This document shows positions 26,868 to 34,444 of a stretch of DNA of 59,158 bases, piece after piece. The stretch's first letter is position 1. Every line of letters begins with the position of its first letter. This DNA is from Deltaproteobacteria bacterium. Its GTDB lineage: Bacteria; Desulfobacterota; Binatia; DP-6. Under the pieces are notes generated by a model that saw nothing but the letters and a program-made list of their open reading frames with translations, ran no database searches and had not been told where the DNA came from. Where the stretch lies: assembly GCA_005888095.1 (NCBI GenBank), contig VBKF01000158.1, forward strand, positions 1-59,158, given 5' to 3'. The translations under genes and the position numbers were made by a program.

Positions 26868-26885
26868 GATATCACTCCGATATCA
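26867..26885. promoter_or_regulatory. Palindromic operator (TGATATC-N5-GATATCA) overlapping the antitoxin ribosome-binding site
   Basis: The two 7-bp arms are perfect inverted repeats, each containing GATATC, with a 5-bp centre. Read on the gene strand the centre is GGAGT, which is also the Shine-Dalgarno. The last base of the palindrome is the A of the antitoxin ATG. Binding here would block both promoter clearance and ribosome access. The AT-rich arms stand out in this GC-rich context. Confidence 0.65.
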
Positions 26886-26918
26886 GAAGGCTGGCCTGCG
26901 GGGCAACCGCGGCGTCGC

Positions 26919-27662
26919 TCACGTCAATGGCACCCCGAAGAGCGCGGCGATGATCCAGGTGGTGAAGCCCACGAAGAGCGGAATCGTGAGGTTGTCGTCG
27001 ATGCGAAGCGGGAGGAGCTCGCACATCGCCGCGCCAAGCCCGATCGTGGCCGAGGCCCCGGCGATCGCGAGCGCCGGGGCCTCGGCGCCCCAGCCGAGCA
27101 CGAGCGCCGCGATCACGAGCGTCGCCGCGAAGAAGGCGAGCGAGCCCTCGAGGCTCCGGTTGCGTGCGATGCGCCGGCGGCCGTACTGGATGCCGACGAC
27201 GGCGGCGAGCGGGTCGGCGACGGCGAGCGTGTAGATGCCGACGAGCGCCGCCCGCTTCGGCACGGTGAGGATCGTCAGCAGCACGGCGATCGCATAGGGG
27301 ATCATCGCCGACTCGCGAAACTGCTCCTCGGCGCGCACGAAGAAGCGGTTCACCCACGCCGCGCGGCGCGCGACGGCCTCCGGATACGCGATCCGGACGC
27401 GATCGACGACATAGACGACGCACGCGATCGTCCCGAAGATGTGGATCACCTGCTCGTGTGTGAAGAGCAGGGCGTAGGCCGTGGCGGTCGACACACCGTT
27501 CACGACATGGAAGAGCCGCCGCCCGAGCTGCAGGTCGTGCCGGGTGGCCGACGGCGCGTTGTCGGCGGGAGCGGCAGCTGGCTCGAGCGGGGTCAGCGGC
27601 CCCGGTAGTGCAGGACCGATCACGGAGAGGGCCGGTGGTTTCTTCACGCCAGCGGGCGTCAA
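26919..27662 (-). CDS. Dolichol/phytol-kinase-like membrane protein
   Basis: 247 residues with about six helices after a 45-residue Pro/Ala-rich start. RRLFHVVNG at the first helix, VADPLAAVVGIQYGRRRIARNRSLEGSLAFF in the middle and DDNLTIPL near the end follow the pattern of CTP-dependent polyprenol or phytol kinases and the related diacylglycerol kinases. The likely reaction is phosphorylation of a lipid alcohol; the substrate cannot be told. A shorter start within the first 40 residues is possible. It ends at the edge of a lower-GC island. Confidence 0.75.
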   Translation of the reverse strand: MTPAGVKKPPALSVIGPALPGPLTPLEPAAAPADNAPSATRHDLQLGRRLFHVVNGVSTATAYALLFTHEQVIHIFGTIACVVYVVDRVRIAYPEAVARRAAWVNRFFVRAEEQFRESAMIPYAIAVLLTILTVPKRAALVGIYTLAVADPLAAVVGIQYGRRRIARNRSLEGSLAFFAATLVIAALVLGWGAEAPALAIAGASATIGLGAAMCELLPLRIDDNLTIPLFVGFTTWIIAALFGVPLT

Positions 27663-27669
27663 TTATCCG

Positions 27670-29526
27670 CTAGCTTCCACGGCGATCCGGATCGCGTGCG
27701 AGACTCCGCAAGAAATCTACGACCTTCTCCTGCTCGTCGGAACTCAATCGTTGGAAATTCGCCTGGGCGGCAGCGGCCTCGCCTCCGTGCGCAACGATAG
27801 CGTCTCGCAACGTGGGAGCGCGTCCGTCGTGCAAGTAAGGAGCCGTCACTCCTACGCCCCACAGGGGTCGTGTCAACCACTCGTCTCTCGGGATCTGCGG
27901 AGCGAACGACGCGACGTGCGGATCCGCGAGCTCGGGCCCCATACGATGGCGCTTGAGATCCGACCAAAGCTCGACGGTCAATCGCCCGTCGTGCCCACGG
28001 CGTAGGCGAGGCTCGCGACCGTCTACGGTCAGATCGACCCTGTATGACGGTCCTGGTGTGAGGTCCGGTACCTCGACGTGCACGGGACTGTCGAGAGGCA
28101 GTTCCCGCACGTGGCATGAAATACAACCCAGGCTTCCGAATAAGGCTTGCCCCTCGCCGGCACGGCGGAGCGACAGTGGATCGGTAGGCATAACGCGGAT
28201 AGGAATTTGCTCGAGGGCTAGGTACACCGACAACGCCGTAAGCTGGCCTTCTGTAAACTCGGCCCTCACGCCATCGCTGTCCGGATCTTCGCAATCGAGT
28301 CCACTTCCCATGAGCTCCGGATGGGGATCCCGACAGTGCCGCGCCACCGCAGCGACCGTCTGGATTCCGAGATGGGTCTGCAGCGCATTGTCGACAAAGC
28401 GTCTGAGCGAGGCCGTGTGTCCCTTCCAGCCAAAGGGCTTCACGACCAGATCTTGATCCACCCCCTGCATGCCGCTGTAGTCCACTCGCTGACCGTCCGG
28501 TTCGATTCGCAGAAGTCCGAACGCGATTCCCTTGGCTGTGAGTGCGACCGTTCTTGATCGCCTGCCCATCCGAGCCCGCCGCCTGGCTGACGCGACCTGT
28601 CTCTGAAGCTCGCGCGTCATTTCGTCCGCAAGCTTCTCAATATAGCCGACGCCCAGTAGAGCCGGGGCATTCCGCTCCAGTGCCGAGTTTGTATTCTCAC
28701 CGTCACCATCCTGGAATACGTTGGTCAGTCCATCCCCTGCACCATCGTTGCCGCCGACGCCATGGCAGCTTGAACAATGCGTCGCGTCAGGGCCGCCAAG
28801 AGCGCGCCAGTGCACCCGCCGTAGGTTCGGTTGTTCGCTGGCGCGTCCCGGGAGATCCCTCAGTCCATTTCCAAAACCCTCTTCAACCGTAAAGGGGTGA
28901 TCGAATAGAAAATCGCCGAGACGGAACATCTCGGCCGCGGTGACCCGGCCCTGGCAGATGTCATCTTGCAGGGTTCGAGTGCGGTCGTACGTCGTCGGCC
29001 CGCGTCCGTCGAGTGGCGGTCCCGAGCACCGAGAGTTCAAGCAGAAGAGCGAAAGGGTATACATCCCGCGGCTTCGTTGATGAAAGCTCGTTGCGATGAG
29101 CTGATACTCGCCGCTTGCAGGGATTCGAAAGTCGTCTACGAGAGCGTCGCTGTGACCGCCGCTGTTGTCGTCCCATGTCAGCACCTCCCGCGGAGTTTGC
29201 GGTCCGGCAGGAGGTCCCAGCAGAACCAAGAACGCGTCTGGGTTGGCCTTCGTGTGCGCCGTTTGCGTGGCACGCACGAGCGCTCCCTCCTTGGCGTAAA
29301 AGGTGAAACCGTGCCGGTCGCCGGGGAAAAGGGAGATGTCGCGAATGGATTCGCCAAAGGCGATAGAGCCCTTGTCGACGACCGAGGACGTGGCTGCGCG
29401 AAGCTCCTCCCCGGTCATGAGCGTAGCGGTGGGATCGCGCTGCTCCGGAGCCAGACACGCGCTCGCGAAGACGACCAGTCCCGCAGCCAACCACAGCTTC
29501 ATGGCCCTGCCCGTGGCCCGCATCAT
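27670..29526 (-). CDS. Di-haem oxidoreductase (DHOR/DUF1111-type) lipoprotein
   Basis: 618 residues. The start has a signal peptide ending in FASAC24, a plausible lipobox. An ATG at 29502 (MKLWLAAG) is an alternative start. Residues about 45-165 form a beta domain like the pre-peptidase C-terminal type (LFPGDRHGFTFYAKEG, GEYQLIATSF). The catalytic part carries two haem-c sites, CSSCH at 251-255 and CISCH at 468-472, with PLWGVGVTAPYLHDGRAPTLRDAI near the end. The family is related to bacterial di-haem peroxidases. Codon use is noticeably less GC-biased than in the flanking genes, suggesting transfer. Confidence 0.88.
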   Translation of the reverse strand: MMRATGRAMKLWLAAGLVVFASACLAPEQRDPTATLMTGEELRAATSSVVDKGSIAFGESIRDISLFPGDRHGFTFYAKEGALVRATQTAHTKANPDAFLVLLGPPAGPQTPREVLTWDDNSGGHSDALVDDFRIPASGEYQLIATSFHQRSRGMYTLSLFCLNSRCSGPPLDGRGPTTYDRTRTLQDDICQGRVTAAEMFRLGDFLFDHPFTVEEGFGNGLRDLPGRASEQPNLRRVHWRALGGPDATHCSSCHGVGGNDGAGDGLTNVFQDGDGENTNSALERNAPALLGVGYIEKLADEMTRELQRQVASARRRARMGRRSRTVALTAKGIAFGLLRIEPDGQRVDYSGMQGVDQDLVVKPFGWKGHTASLRRFVDNALQTHLGIQTVAAVARHCRDPHPELMGSGLDCEDPDSDGVRAEFTEGQLTALSVYLALEQIPIRVMPTDPLSLRRAGEGQALFGSLGCISCHVRELPLDSPVHVEVPDLTPGPSYRVDLTVDGREPRLRRGHDGRLTVELWSDLKRHRMGPELADPHVASFAPQIPRDEWLTRPLWGVGVTAPYLHDGRAPTLRDAIVAHGGEAAAAQANFQRLSSDEQEKVVDFLRSLARDPDRRGS

Positions 29527-29561
29527 CCCTGGTCAGGCTGTTCGATCCTCGAGAGGTCCGG

Positions 29562-31901
29562 TCACGCCGAACCACGTTCTCGGCCGTGAGCACCCATGGC
29601 GTTAGATTCCTGAACCCTGTCGGCGCAATCCCGAGGATCCAGGCGTGCTGACGCCGTCTCTTCAGCTTCAACGGCCGACGCGTTGCCGTTTGCAACGTCG
29701 CCATAACCCTCGCGCCTGCGCTGGCTCTCAGCATGCTGCATCGAAGCTCGACGCGGCAAAACGACGGTGAAAGTCGCTCCCCGGTTGGGCTGGCTCGTGA
29801 CACGTACGGAACCGCCGGACGCGGCGACTATCGTGCGGACAATCCAAAGACCGAAGCCGAAACTACGCACGTGGGTACTTCCAGTGCCACGTGTGGCTTT
29901 GTCGAAGATTCGCTCCTGATCTTCCGGTTTGATTCCGGGGCCGTGATCTTGAATGGATAAAATGGCGTTATCGCCCTCGCTCTCAATGGTGAGTTCGATC
30001 GGTTTTCCCCTTCCGTATTTCATGGCGTTGTCGAGTAGATTCGTGATGATCTGTTCCAGACGCATGGGATCCCATCGGCCGATGAGAGATCCGCAGGATG
30101 TTAGCGTCGGCAGACATCCGGCTTGCTCAAGTTGTTCCTTCGATCGCTCGAGGATCTCTGGGACGATGACGGCAAGGTCGACGTCGCTCGGACAAAGGTC
30201 CAGTTGACTCGCTTCAAACCGCGAAACGTCGAGCAGGGAGTTCACAAAATTGTTGATCCGCACAACGTTTCTGTCTATTCGCTCGAGCCCGTTCACCATT
30301 CGGCCCGCGAAGACCGTCTGCTCACGCCGCGCGTGCAGCAGCAAGCCACGAGATTGCAGCTGAAGCGTGGACAGCGGGGACCTGAGATCGTGCGACGCCA
30401 TCGAGAGAAACTCTTCCCGTGCCCGCGCTGCCTGGTCCGCCTTCTGAAGCAGTCGATCCCGTTCGCGGAAGGCGTCCTCACGCTCCCGTTCGGCGCGCCT
30501 GCGCTCGCTGATGTCGCACAGAAGGGCCATGGCGCCTCTGGGGGTGCCGGTCGCGTCAGTCAGCGTGGCCGTGTAGATGCTCACCTCCACGATCGAGCCG
30601 TCCTTGCGCCGTCGAGTCGTCTCGTGATCTTCACAGGCGAAGCCCGCGGCAATCGCTTGGAGGATGTCGCAGGGCTCCTCTGGCTCATCGGGGGTGACCA
30701 TGACTTCCGTTACGGGCTTGGCCAGGACCTCCGAAGTCTTCCAGCCGAACAGCCGTTCAGCGGCAGGGTTCCACTTGTTGACAACCCCAGAGGTATCGAC
30801 TGCGACAACGGCAACTGGAGACGTTTGAATCAGCGCGTCGAGTGTGCGGTTGACCTCCAGGAGTTCGTCGTGGACACGCTTGTGCTCCGTGACGTCTCTG
30901 CTCATGGTCGAGAAGCCCCGGAGACGCCCCGCCGAGTCCCTCAGCGCCGTAAGGACGGTGGTCGACCAGAAGACAGATGCGTCGTCGCGTGCTCGCCATC
31001 CGTCGGCCTCGTAGCGTCCTTCCGCGGCGGCAATTCGGAGAGCAACATCGGGGTTCAGGTTCTCGCGGTCTTCCTTCAAATAAAAACGTTGGAAGGGCTG
31101 CCCTATGATGTCTTCCGCTCGATAGCCATAGATTCTCTCGGCGCCCCAATTCCACGTTGCGACGCGCCCGTCTGCCTCCAGAGAGAAAATGGCGTAGTCT
31201 TTGACCCCGACGATCAGCATCTGAAGCCGCTCTTCGCTCTGCTTCAGGCGGGCGAGTGCCGTGGCCAAGCGGGCAGCCAGGGCGGCGGCGAGAGCAAACG
31301 CCAGGAGCGCCAGGCTGGAAACCGCCAGGGCGGTGCGAAACACCTGATTCCGAGAAAGACCTCTTGCTTCCGTCAGCTGGCGCTCTTTGAATCCCTCGAA
31401 GGAATGGAGGGCGCGATCGAGCTCGCTGCGCTTCGGCCGAACGACGGTTTCGAACTGACGGAGCATCTCCGGGTCTACCGCCGCTCGTCGCTGGTTTATG
31501 AAGCGTACGCGCTCGGACTGATCCTCTTGCTCAATGTTCTGCAGCGCGTTGAGCAGCTGCATCTCGAAAGGGTTGGCCGTGCGCTGTAAGCGACTCACGA
31601 TGTCGGCGAACTCCGATCGCGCGCGGAGCATAGCATCCAGGTAATGCTCTTCGCCCGTGAGCATGAAGGCTCTGCTCTCGGCAACCTTGCGCTCGAACAG
31701 GGTGCAGAGCTCCTCGGTGTCGACGAGTCCCTGGGCGTTTTCGTCGATGATCGCATCCTTGCTGGTGCTGATACTGCGGAATGCGAGGACCGTGACCAGC
31801 GTAACGGCTGGCGCCAAGGCCAGGAGTGTAACCACCAGGCCAGCGCCAGGTCGTAGAAAGCGCGCATCGGCGCCCACGACGGAATGCGGGCTACCCTTCA
31901 T
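29562..31901 (-). CDS. Membrane sensor histidine kinase with CHASE3-like and two PAS domains
   Basis: 779 residues. Helices at about 20-41 and 187-215 flank an extracytoplasmic helical CHASE3-like domain. PAS 1 is at about 222-345 and PAS 2 at 350-470. The phospho-acceptor is His504 in SMASHDLRSPLST. The ATPase domain has N621 in NLLDNAMKYG, DHGPGI at 652-657 and GFGLWIV from 682. The C-terminal 60 residues are polar and unassigned. No response regulator is adjacent. Like the cytochrome gene downstream, it has lower GC and many A/T-ending codons. Its start overlaps a tiny leader frame. Confidence 0.92.
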   Translation of the reverse strand: MKGSPHSVVGADARFLRPGAGLVVTLLALAPAVTLVTVLAFRSISTSKDAIIDENAQGLVDTEELCTLFERKVAESRAFMLTGEEHYLDAMLRARSEFADIVSRLQRTANPFEMQLLNALQNIEQEDQSERVRFINQRRAAVDPEMLRQFETVVRPKRSELDRALHSFEGFKERQLTEARGLSRNQVFRTALAVSSLALLAFALAAALAARLATALARLKQSEERLQMLIVGVKDYAIFSLEADGRVATWNWGAERIYGYRAEDIIGQPFQRFYLKEDRENLNPDVALRIAAAEGRYEADGWRARDDASVFWSTTVLTALRDSAGRLRGFSTMSRDVTEHKRVHDELLEVNRTLDALIQTSPVAVVAVDTSGVVNKWNPAAERLFGWKTSEVLAKPVTEVMVTPDEPEEPCDILQAIAAGFACEDHETTRRRKDGSIVEVSIYTATLTDATGTPRGAMALLCDISERRRAEREREDAFRERDRLLQKADQAARAREEFLSMASHDLRSPLSTLQLQSRGLLLHARREQTVFAGRMVNGLERIDRNVVRINNFVNSLLDVSRFEASQLDLCPSDVDLAVIVPEILERSKEQLEQAGCLPTLTSCGSLIGRWDPMRLEQIITNLLDNAMKYGRGKPIELTIESEGDNAILSIQDHGPGIKPEDQERIFDKATRGTGSTHVRSFGFGLWIVRTIVAASGGSVRVTSQPNRGATFTVVLPRRASMQHAESQRRREGYGDVANGNASAVEAEETASARLDPRDCADRVQESNAMGAHGRERGSA

Positions 31902-31921
31902 CCAAGAGGCACGTCAGACAT
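31898..31921 (-). CDS. Seven-residue leader frame coupled to the histidine kinase gene
   Basis: ATG at 31921 starts MSDVPLG and the TGA overlaps the kinase ATG (ATGA). GGAGAGATC directly precedes the leader ATG, whereas the kinase ATG itself has only a weak site (CCTCTTGG). Ribosomes could load on the leader and restart at the kinase. This is inferred from the sequence arrangement only. Confidence 0.4.
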   Translation of the reverse strand: MSDVPLG

Positions 31922-31925
31922 GATC

Positions 31926-31955
31926 TCTCCTCTCTTCTCCTCTCCTCTCCTCTCC
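31926..31955. repeat. Pentanucleotide tract, six units of TCTCC (one imperfect)
   Basis: Six consecutive 5-bp units occur, the second being TCTCT instead of TCTCC. Read on the kinase strand they give repeated GGAGA, i.e. stacked Shine-Dalgarno-like sequence, ending four bases before the leader ATG. Tracts of this kind can change length by slippage, which here would alter promoter or ribosome-binding geometry rather than a reading frame. Confidence 0.8.
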
Positions 31956-32225
31956 TCGTGTCGCACGCAGTCTAGGAAGGGACGGTCGCCAGTCCGGTGA
32001 GGATCGCAGGTTGCGGTCGGCTCTGCGGGGGTTGGAAGCAGGTCAGGACCATCAACTCCCTTCAAGGTTGGCGCATGGCAGCCCGGCGCCTTCACGCGGG
32101 GGAATCAACTGGTGAGTACGGCGTGTAGAAACGCAGGCGGAGGACGACATCGCCGCGGACCCCTCCTCCCGATCCGTCGTCCTGAGGTGAGGGCGAACGC
32201 TACGCCTGCGAGCGGCAGCTGTCAA

Positions 32226-32527
32226 ATCCACGCGCTATCTGAGGCGTGCTCACCACGCTTCCTCATCAGCCCCGCATCACCGCGGACGCCGCGCTACGTC
32301 TGGTCCGGCGGAGCCTCCGCCGCTTCAAGCTCGTCTCGCCCGGCGCGCGTGACTACTCGGCGACGGTACGCACGCTGGCCGAGGCGCGGCTCGTTGGAGG
32401 CATCATCTACGACGCGCTGGTGGCGCGCGTGGCAGCCAAGAGCCGAGCGCAGGAGATACTCACCTTGAACCGGCGTGACTTCGATCGCCTCGGACCGCTC
32501 TTCGGCGTCAAGGTGAGGGCTCCCTGA
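32226..32527 (+). pseudogene. Frameshifted, N-terminally truncated PIN-domain remnant
   Basis: One frame reads IHALSEA, the start of the PIN region around the second acidic residue. The next frame continues VLTTLPHQPRITADAALRLVRRSL and ends with VGGIIYDALVARVAAKSRAQEILTLNRRDFDRLG, which matches the family C-terminus including the third acidic position (YDAL). The expected YA/YS between the pieces is lost, and the first 50-60 residues with the DxN motif are not found upstream. The toxin is therefore dead. No antitoxin gene is seen beside it. Confidence 0.7.
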
Positions 32528-32541
32528 GCCGGCATACCGGC

Positions 32542-33312
32542 TCACCCGACCCGCGCGATGATCCCGTCCTCCACCCAGCGCGCGAGCAGCGACGTCACCT
32601 CTTCCGCCGCCTCGCCCGGCGGGCGGTCGGCGAAGGCCTCGCAGACGACGACGAACGGCGCGCCCGCCGTCAGCCGGCGGAGCGCCTCCGCCGCGCACGC
32701 ATCCATGGCGGCGTGAAACACTGCGTAGCCAGCCCCACGCCAGACCCGGATGGCAGTGGGCGCCGCAGTCAGGCCGGCCGGATCGGTGCCGGCCCACAGC
32801 TCATGCACCGGCCACGAGGTGCGGACGACCTGGAGTGCGGGAATGGGAACCAGATAGAGGTGGGGCCAGTCCTCGGGGCGGACGGTTCGCAGGGCGGCTA
32901 CCGGCAGCGGCTCGGCGTCCGGGGCGTCGAACACGTCGATCCGGGCCCATTCGAGGCGGGCCAGGTCGGCGAGGTAGGGCGGCAGATCGGTCCGCCGCTC
33001 GAGGAATGCCGCCATGGCCCGGCTCAGGTGGCGAAGCGACGGATGCTCGGACGGATGGCTTCTCAGGTAGTCGCGTGCGATCTGCTCGAATCCGTCGCGG
33101 CCGAGGAGCGCCGCGAGGCGCGGAAAGTCCTCGTGCAGCACGTCGAGGAGTCGTGAGGAGTAGGCGCCGGCATAGACCTGGACGCGTGCGCTCGAGTCGA
33201 GGGTCGAGCTGGGCAGGACGGCTTCGACGAGCTCCGGCGCGATGGTATCCCACTCGTCGGCCAGGGAACGCCAGAAGAGCTGCTGGAGCTCACGCAGGCT
33301 GGCGACAAGCAC
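32542..33312 (-). CDS. bufC: DUF2063 (BufC/HvfC-type) partner protein of the MNIO enzyme
   Basis: 256 residues. The N-terminal domain shows the family pattern: LRELQQLFWRSL, ARVQVYAGAYSSRLLDVLHEDFPRLAALLG, FEQIARDYLRSHPSEHPSLRHLS. The C-terminal half is less conserved. DUF2063 proteins act with DUF692 enzymes, probably presenting the precursor peptide. I chose the GTG at 33312 because GGAGG lies six bases upstream; this makes a 23-bp overlap with bufB. A longer ATG start at 33342 would add a very basic segment. Confidence 0.88.
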   Translation of the reverse strand: MLVASLRELQQLFWRSLADEWDTIAPELVEAVLPSSTLDSSARVQVYAGAYSSRLLDVLHEDFPRLAALLGRDGFEQIARDYLRSHPSEHPSLRHLSRAMAAFLERRTDLPPYLADLARLEWARIDVFDAPDAEPLPVAALRTVRPEDWPHLYLVPIPALQVVRTSWPVHELWAGTDPAGLTAAPTAIRVWRGAGYAVFHAAMDACAAEALRRLTAGAPFVVVCEAFADRPPGEAAEEVTSLLARWVEDGIIARVG

Positions 33313-34132
33313 CCAGCGCCTCCGCCTCGACCGTACGGGCATGTTCCGCCTCGGCGACCAGCTCCTCGAAGGCGGGGATGTGGTCGTCCCACTCCACGAG
33401 CGTCGAGACCGGACCGAAGCGTCGCACGGCGTCGCGGTAGAGGGTCCACACGGGCGACGGCACGGGGTGATCGTGCGTGTCCACCAGGTGCGTACCCGCG
33501 TCGCTGTGGCCCGCGAGGTGAATCTGGCCGATGCGTTCCGGAGGCAGACCCGCGAGGTAGTCGTCCGGCGAGAAGCCGTGGTTCACGGCGCTCACGTAGA
33601 TGTTGTTCACGTCGAGCAGGATGCCGCAGTCGGCAGCCTCCGCGACGCCGCCGAGAAAGGTCCATTCCGGCATGGTCGAGTGTCTGAAGGTGACGTAGCT
33701 CGAGACGTTCTCGACCAGGATGCGCCGGCCGAGCCGTTCCTGCACGTGACGGATCCGATCCGCGACGTGCGCGAGCGTCTCCTCGGTGTACGGCAGCGGG
33801 AGCAGGTCGTGGGCGTAGTGGCGTCCGAAGGCCCCCCAGCACAGGTGCTCGGAGACCCACGCCGGCTCGAAGCGGCGGATCAGCCGCTCGAGCTCACCCA
33901 GGTGGCGCTCGTTCAGCGGGTCGGTGCCGCCGAGGTTCATCGACACCCCGTGGAGCACGACGGGCGCCAGCGCGCGCGCCTTCTCGAGCACGTGGAGCGG
34001 CCGCCCTCCCGGGATCATGAAGTTCTCCGAGATCACCTCGAACCAGTCGACGCGCGCGGTGCCGTCGACGACGCGCGGATAGTGCGGTGGGCGGAGCCCG
34101 ATACCGTGGCCGAGGTGGGAGAAGAGCGCCAT
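33290..34132 (-). CDS. bufB: DUF692 / MNIO family peptide-modifying oxidase (BufB-type)
   Basis: 280 residues in a TIM-barrel. The conserved stretches with likely iron ligands are GHGIGLRPPH (His9), VSEHLCW (Glu95, His96), ENVSSY (Glu141, Asn142), DVNNIYVSAVNHGF (Asp174, His185), IHLAGHSDAG (His205, His209), DTHDHPV (Asp218, His220) and EWDD (Glu247). Multinuclear non-haem iron oxidases of this family modify Cys or other residues in ribosomal peptides. Bufferin enzymes make thiooxazole-type heterocycles from Cys. It lies between a Cys-rich precursor gene and the DUF2063 gene. Confidence 0.92.
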   Translation of the reverse strand: MALFSHLGHGIGLRPPHYPRVVDGTARVDWFEVISENFMIPGGRPLHVLEKARALAPVVLHGVSMNLGGTDPLNERHLGELERLIRRFEPAWVSEHLCWGAFGRHYAHDLLPLPYTEETLAHVADRIRHVQERLGRRILVENVSSYVTFRHSTMPEWTFLGGVAEAADCGILLDVNNIYVSAVNHGFSPDDYLAGLPPERIGQIHLAGHSDAGTHLVDTHDHPVPSPVWTLYRDAVRRFGPVSTLVEWDDHIPAFEELVAEAEHARTVEAEALGACRQPA

Positions 34133-34143
34133 GCCGATGGTGA

Positions 34144-34169
34144 GGGCCCCGAGCTCGGGCCCGGGGCCC
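34144..34169. promoter_or_regulatory. GC-rich hairpin between precursor gene and bufB
   Basis: GGGCCCCG (34144-34151) and CGGGGCCC (34162-34169) form an 8-bp all-GC stem with a 10-base loop. It lies in the 45-bp gap between the bufA stop and the bufB start. Many RiPP operons have such a stem that lets the precursor be made in excess over the enzymes by attenuation or mRNA stabilisation. No U-run follows, so a stabiliser or partial attenuator is more likely than a full terminator. Confidence 0.55.
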
Positions 34170-34177
34170 CGCCCAAC

Positions 34178-34444
34178 TTACTGCTTCTTGGCCTCGGGGG
34201 CGACGGTTCCGCCCTTTGTCTTGCAGTCGGCCGCGCTCGCCTTGACGATCCCCTGGCCCTTGCACGCGTTCTTGCCCTTGCACTCGTTGTGCGCGCTGGC
34301 GCAGGAGCCCTGCCCCTTGCAGGCGTTGATCCCGGCGCACCGGACCTCGTCGGCGCCCGCCTTCTGTTCCGCCCGGGCCGTGACGGCACCCGATAGAAAC
34401 AGGGCCGCGGCCGCGCTGGCGATGAGGATGCTCTTGCCGTTCAT
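34178..34444 (-). CDS. bufA: Secreted Cys-rich RiPP precursor, bufferin-type (BufA2-like)
   Basis: 88 residues. A Sec signal peptide covers about residues 1-25 (ILIASAAAALFLSGAVTARA). The mature part has six Cys (36, 42, 48, 55, 61, 74) and repeats the motif NACKGQG twice (INACKGQGSC and KNACKGQGIV), ending in DCKTKGG. This arrangement is that of the small secreted Cys-rich precursors next to DUF692/DUF2063 genes (bufferins), which chelate copper after heterocycle formation. GGAGGAG lies four bases before the ATG, inside the end of the mscS-like gene, and the two genes overlap by one base (TGATG). Confidence 0.88.
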   Translation of the reverse strand: MNGKSILIASAAAALFLSGAVTARAEQKAGADEVRCAGINACKGQGSCASAHNECKGKNACKGQGIVKASAADCKTKGGTVAPEAKKQ

